From Thalassiosira profunda (Eukaryota; Bacillariophyta; Thalassiosirophyceae; Thalassiosirales; Thalassiosiraceae): a stretch of DNA of 25,420 nt. Both the position numbers and the translations under genes were made by a program. Of the stretch, positions 25,343-25,420 are shown piece after piece (position 1 is the stretch's first letter; every line of letters starts with the position of its first letter). The notes below the pieces were generated by a model. The model ran no database searches and was not told the DNA's origin. It worked only from the letters and a program-made list of their open reading frames with translations. Location: NCBI GenBank assembly GCA_036939355.1, contig JALLAP010000039.1, forward strand, positions 1-25,420, in the 5' to 3' direction.

Positions 25343-25420
25343 TTGGCCAGGCTGTTGACAGGCTGCGAGAATCTGACGAGTCTAGCTCTACATAAAACAA
25401 CAAATACTTTGCAATGCATA

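Noticed and set aside
1..25420. Bacterial, plasmid or viral origin
   Set aside because: Spliceosomal introns, ATG12, RAD23, BRCT protein and a cap methyltransferase among monocistronic alternating genes indicate nuclear eukaryotic DNA; no mobile element hallmark was seen.

Overview
This is nuclear DNA of a gene-dense, GC-rich unicellular eukaryote. The evidence is GT-AG introns (clear ones at 8521-8597, 15741-16098 and 16231-16310) and purely eukaryotic proteins: a fungal-type chitin synthase, an mRNA cap 2'-O-methyltransferase, ATG12, RAD23 and a BRCT protein. The chitin synthase is of the fungal class IV/V/VII type. Having a CMTR1-like enzyme argues against an ordinary yeast-like fungus. 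An early-branching fungus, another unicellular opisthokont, or a protist or alga carrying such a chitin synthase all fit; I cannot name the lineage.

Thirteen confident protein genes fill the window and their strands alternate without exception: + - + - + - + - + - + - +. Every neighbour pair is therefore head-to-head, sharing a divergent promoter of about 230-505 bp, or tail-to-tail, with gaps from 12 to 319 bp. Order: chitin synthase (2-3085, N-terminus outside the window), CMTR1-like methyltransferase (3118-4812, -), DUF3431-like protein (5184-6168, frame broken), two-domain PC-esterase/SGNH protein (6488-7951, -), unknown membrane-anchored protein with one intron (8181-9184), glycosyltransferase-like type II protein (9249-10268, -), GT32/OCH1-like glycosyltransferase (10674-11774), DUF5672-like protein (11787-13217, -), SGNH hydrolase (13581-14471), ATG12 (14616-15146, -), RAD23 (15651-17456, three exons), a 1656-residue protein joining tandem BRCT domains to a Bub1-like degenerate kinase domain (17616-22586, -), and a 783-residue nuclear-looking protein built of two kinds of duplicated domain (22991-25342).

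From 5184 to 14471, seven consecutive genes encode short-tailed, signal-anchored proteins that look like Golgi glycan-assembly or glycan-modifying enzymes. With the chitin synthase two genes away, this resembles a cell-surface polysaccharide locus. The right half is intracellular quality control and genome maintenance: autophagy (ATG12), proteasome shuttle and repair (RAD23), and the BRCT/Bub1-like fusion.

The most novel items are the BRCT plus Bub1-like pseudokinase fusion with its SQ/TQ-rich regions, the unrecognised duplicated-domain protein at the right end, the glycan-enzyme cluster, and the strict strand alternation. No RNA genes, mobile elements or CRISPR arrays were seen.
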